A DNA stretch of 6,711 nt from Flavobacteriaceae bacterium UBA5534. Its GTDB lineage: Bacteria > Bacteroidota > Bacteroidia > Flavobacteriales > Flavobacteriaceae. Below, piece by piece: positions 4,862 to 6,711 of this stretch (its first letter is position 1; each line of letters opens with the position of its first letter). The stretch spans positions 1,081 to 7,791 of the forward strand of contig DINS01000004.1 in assembly GCA_002426015.1 (NCBI GenBank), written 5' to 3'. The notes under the pieces were generated by a model that did no database searches, was not told the origin of the DNA, and saw only the letters and a list, made by a program, of their open reading frames with translations. A program made the translations under genes and the position numbers.

Positions 4862-6711
4862 ATGTCTCTAAAAAAAATCCTAACGACTGTGCTCATCCTT
4901 GCGTTAATCGTTTCCTGTAAAAAGAAAGAAGTCGAAGAAGAAACCGACAACCTATTTAAATTCAGAGAATATATTAGTTACACAACATCTGGAGTGGTGT
5001 CAATTGCCGATCCAATTGTAATTAATTTAGCTACTGATGTAGAAGGTTGGGAAGCTGGTAAAGAGATAAAAGATGCTATTGTTGCTATAGACCCTTATGT
5101 ACAAGGAAAATTAACTGTTGCCAATGCTCATGCACTAACATTTACTCCAGACGAACACCTTAAACCAGATACAGAATATACGGTTTCGGTGAAGTTGAGT
5201 AAAATTTATAAAAACTTACCTAAAGGGTTTGAAACCTATACATTCAAATTTAAAACCATCACGCCAAATTTTAGTGTAACAACCAATAACTTACAGTCTT
5301 ACAGTAAAAATTGGCAATACTTGGAAGCAGTTTTAAGAACTTCAGATATTGTATCGCTAAAAAATGCAAAGCAACTGGTTGAAGCCTATCAGAATGGAAA
5401 AAAATTAAAACTGCAATGGAATGACGCTATTGATAATGCAACGCTTTTTGAATTTAAAATAGATAGTATTAATCGCCTTATTGAAGATAGCGATATTTTA
5501 GTGAAATGGAATGGAAAAGCTATAAACGCTGATAATGAAGGTGAAAATAAAGTAATGATTCCTGGCATTAATAACTTTACAATTGTTAATGTAGAAGTGA
5601 TTCAAACTCCAGAGCAATATCTATCCATCAATTTTTCTGACCCTTTAAAAAAGCAACAAAATTTTGATGGATTAGTGACAATTCAAAATGCTAAAAACCC
5701 AAAATATATTGTTGATGGTAATGTACTAAAAGTATATCCAGATAATAAATTAGTTGGTAATGTTTTAGTTGACGTCTTTCAAGGTATAACTAATACAGAT
5801 GGCTTTAAACTCAAAAAACCATTCTCCGAAACGATTTCTTTTGAAGAGTTAAAACCTCAAGTGCGTTTAATAAGTAACGGAACCATATTACCAAATTCGG
5901 AAGAATTAAAATTCAATTTTGAAGCTGTTAATTTAAAGGCTGTTGATGTAAGAGTTATTAAAATATTTGAAGATAATGTGCTTCAGTTTTTACAAGATAA
6001 CGACCTACAAAGCAATAACGAAACTGCTATAAAACGTGTTGGTCGTCGTATTGCAAAACAAACCATAACATTACAAAATGATGGTGTTGAAAATGATGGT
6101 CGTTGGAAAGCATACAGCATCGATTTATCTAAATTTTTTAAAGCCGATCCAGGTGCAATATATCGTATAGAGTTGAGTATTAAAAAAGAATATTCTTTAT
6201 TCAATTGTGATAATTATACCAATATTGATAATGCTGAAGATGACTATTATGAAGATTATTATTACGAAGATGATTATTACTACAACGAAAACTATAATGA
6301 AAGTTACACAGAAGATGACGATTTAAGAGAAGAAGAATATTGGGATAATCTAACTTACAGATATAGAAACTCAAACTATAATTGGAGAGAACGCAATAAC
6401 CCTTGTCATGATGCTTATTATAACGAAAACAGAATTGTATCTCAAAACCTATTGGCTTCTAATCTCGGAGTCATTGTTAAACAAGGTGCAAATAACGCAT
6501 ACTATTTTGCTGTCACTAATATTTTAAACACTAATCCAGAATCTGGCGCAACTATAAAGTTGTATAATTTTCAGCAACAAGAAATCAATAAGATAACAAC
6601 TGATGGTGAAGGTCTGGCAAAAATAAATTCAAACAAATATGCTTCGTTTGCCATTGTTACAAAAGGAAAAAACACAACATACATAAAATTAGCCGATGGA
6701 AATTCTCTATC
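4862..6711 (+). CDS. Alpha-2-macroglobulin family lipoprotein, N-terminal part (cut by window edge)
   Basis: The frame is open from ATG 4862 to the right edge (616 codons). A short lipoprotein signal peptide ends in LIVSC with C19 acylated, followed by a highly charged KKKEVEEE. Beyond lie repeated beta-sandwich segments of the bacterial macroglobulin type. Residues about 35-135 (ending ETYTFKFKTITPNF) look like an Ig-like first domain; later parts include LRTSDIV, TPEQYLSINFSDPL and NSEELKFNFEAVNLKAVDVRV. The MG2-like segment SQNLLASNLGVIVKQGANN, then YYFAVTNILNTNPESGATI, is typical of Bacteroidota members. These proteins are thought to trap proteases in the periplasm or at the outer membrane, guarding the envelope. 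A strongly acidic, Tyr-rich insert spans residues 459-515, with C449 just before it and C515 at its end. The thioester (CxEQ) region, if present, and any neighbouring pbpC lie outside the window. Its transcription is independent of, and divergent from, the dehydrogenase. Confidence 0.85.
   Translation, partial: MSLKKILTTVLILALIVSCKKKEVEEETDNLFKFREYISYTTSGVVSIADPIVINLATDVEGWEAGKEIKDAIVAIDPYVQGKLTVANAHALTFTPDEHLKPDTEYTVSVKLSKIYKNLPKGFETYTFKFKTITPNFSVTTNNLQSYSKNWQYLEAVLRTSDIVSLKNAKQLVEAYQNGKKLKLQWNDAIDNATLFEFKIDSINRLIEDSDILVKWNGKAINADNEGENKVMIPGINNFTIVNVEVIQTPEQYLSINFSDPLKKQQNFDGLVTIQNAKNPKYIVDGNVLKVYPDNKLVGNVLVDVFQGITNTDGFKLKKPFSETISFEELKPQVRLISNGTILPNSEELKFNFEAVNLKAVDVRVIKIFEDNVLQFLQDNDLQSNNETAIKRVGRRIAKQTITLQNDGVENDGRWKAYSIDLSKFFKADPGAIYRIELSIKKEYSLFNCDNYTNIDNAEDDYYEDYYYEDDYYYNENYNESYTEDDDLREEEYWDNLTYRYRNSNYNWRERNNPCHDAYYNENRIVSQNLLASNLGVIVKQGANNAYYFAVTNILNTNPESGATIKLYNFQQQEINKITTDGEGLAKINSNKYASFAIVTKGKNTTYIKLADGNSL

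Noticed and set aside
6236..6320. Tyr/Asp codon-rich stretch as a second slippage repeat
   Set aside because: The codons GAA, GAT, TAT and TAC are mixed with no exact repeating unit, so it is compositional rather than a tandem array.

Overview
The window is AT-rich chromosomal DNA that looks like a member of the Bacteroidota, most likely a Flavobacteriaceae species. The grounds are promoter boxes of the Bacteroidota type (TAnnTTTG) ahead of genes, no Shine-Dalgarno sequences but A-rich leaders, lipoproteins with Bacteroidota-style residues after the acylated Cys, and recognisable flavobacterial forms of Mfd, a TerB-like protein, an ALDH7-type dehydrogenase and an alpha-2-macroglobulin. I see no rRNA, tRNA, CRISPR array, transposase or phage gene.

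Layout. (1) 1-473, minus: the N-terminal 157 codons of mfd (transcription-repair coupling factor), cut by the window edge and probably starting at TTG. (2) 474-663: a divergent intergenic region with a promoter on each side. (3) 664-1095, plus: a 143-residue TerB-like protein, closed by a strong hairpin terminator (1125-1169). (4) 1170-1361: a non-coding stretch with a TACGG-A5-CCGTA inverted repeat. (5) 1362-2753, plus: a modular lipoprotein of unknown function whose first codons are a tandem heptanucleotide array (CAACACG, ten units). (6) 2766-2996, plus: a small single-pass membrane protein, 12 nt downstream and probably co-transcribed. (7) 3006-3037: a hairpin terminator able to serve both converging transcripts. 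(8) 3066-4619, minus: an ALDH7-family semialdehyde dehydrogenase. (9) 4620-4861: a divergent promoter region. (10) 4862 to the right edge, plus: the N-terminal 616 codons of an alpha-2-macroglobulin lipoprotein.

The housekeeping genes (mfd, the dehydrogenase, the macroglobulin) are independent transcription units that appear to share no pathway. The accessory part is the cassette at about 1200-3040. Its lipoprotein carries a 7-bp repeat array between the start codon and the hydrophobic core of the signal peptide. Seven is not a multiple of three, so gain or loss of one unit shifts the frame and meets a stop within about 45 codons. This is the architecture of a phase-variable (contingency) locus. 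The Cys is followed by QKQDD, which resembles the surface-export signal of Bacteroidota lipoproteins, so the switched product may be a surface protein. This is the most interesting signal in the window. The switch is inferred from the sequence and has not been observed.
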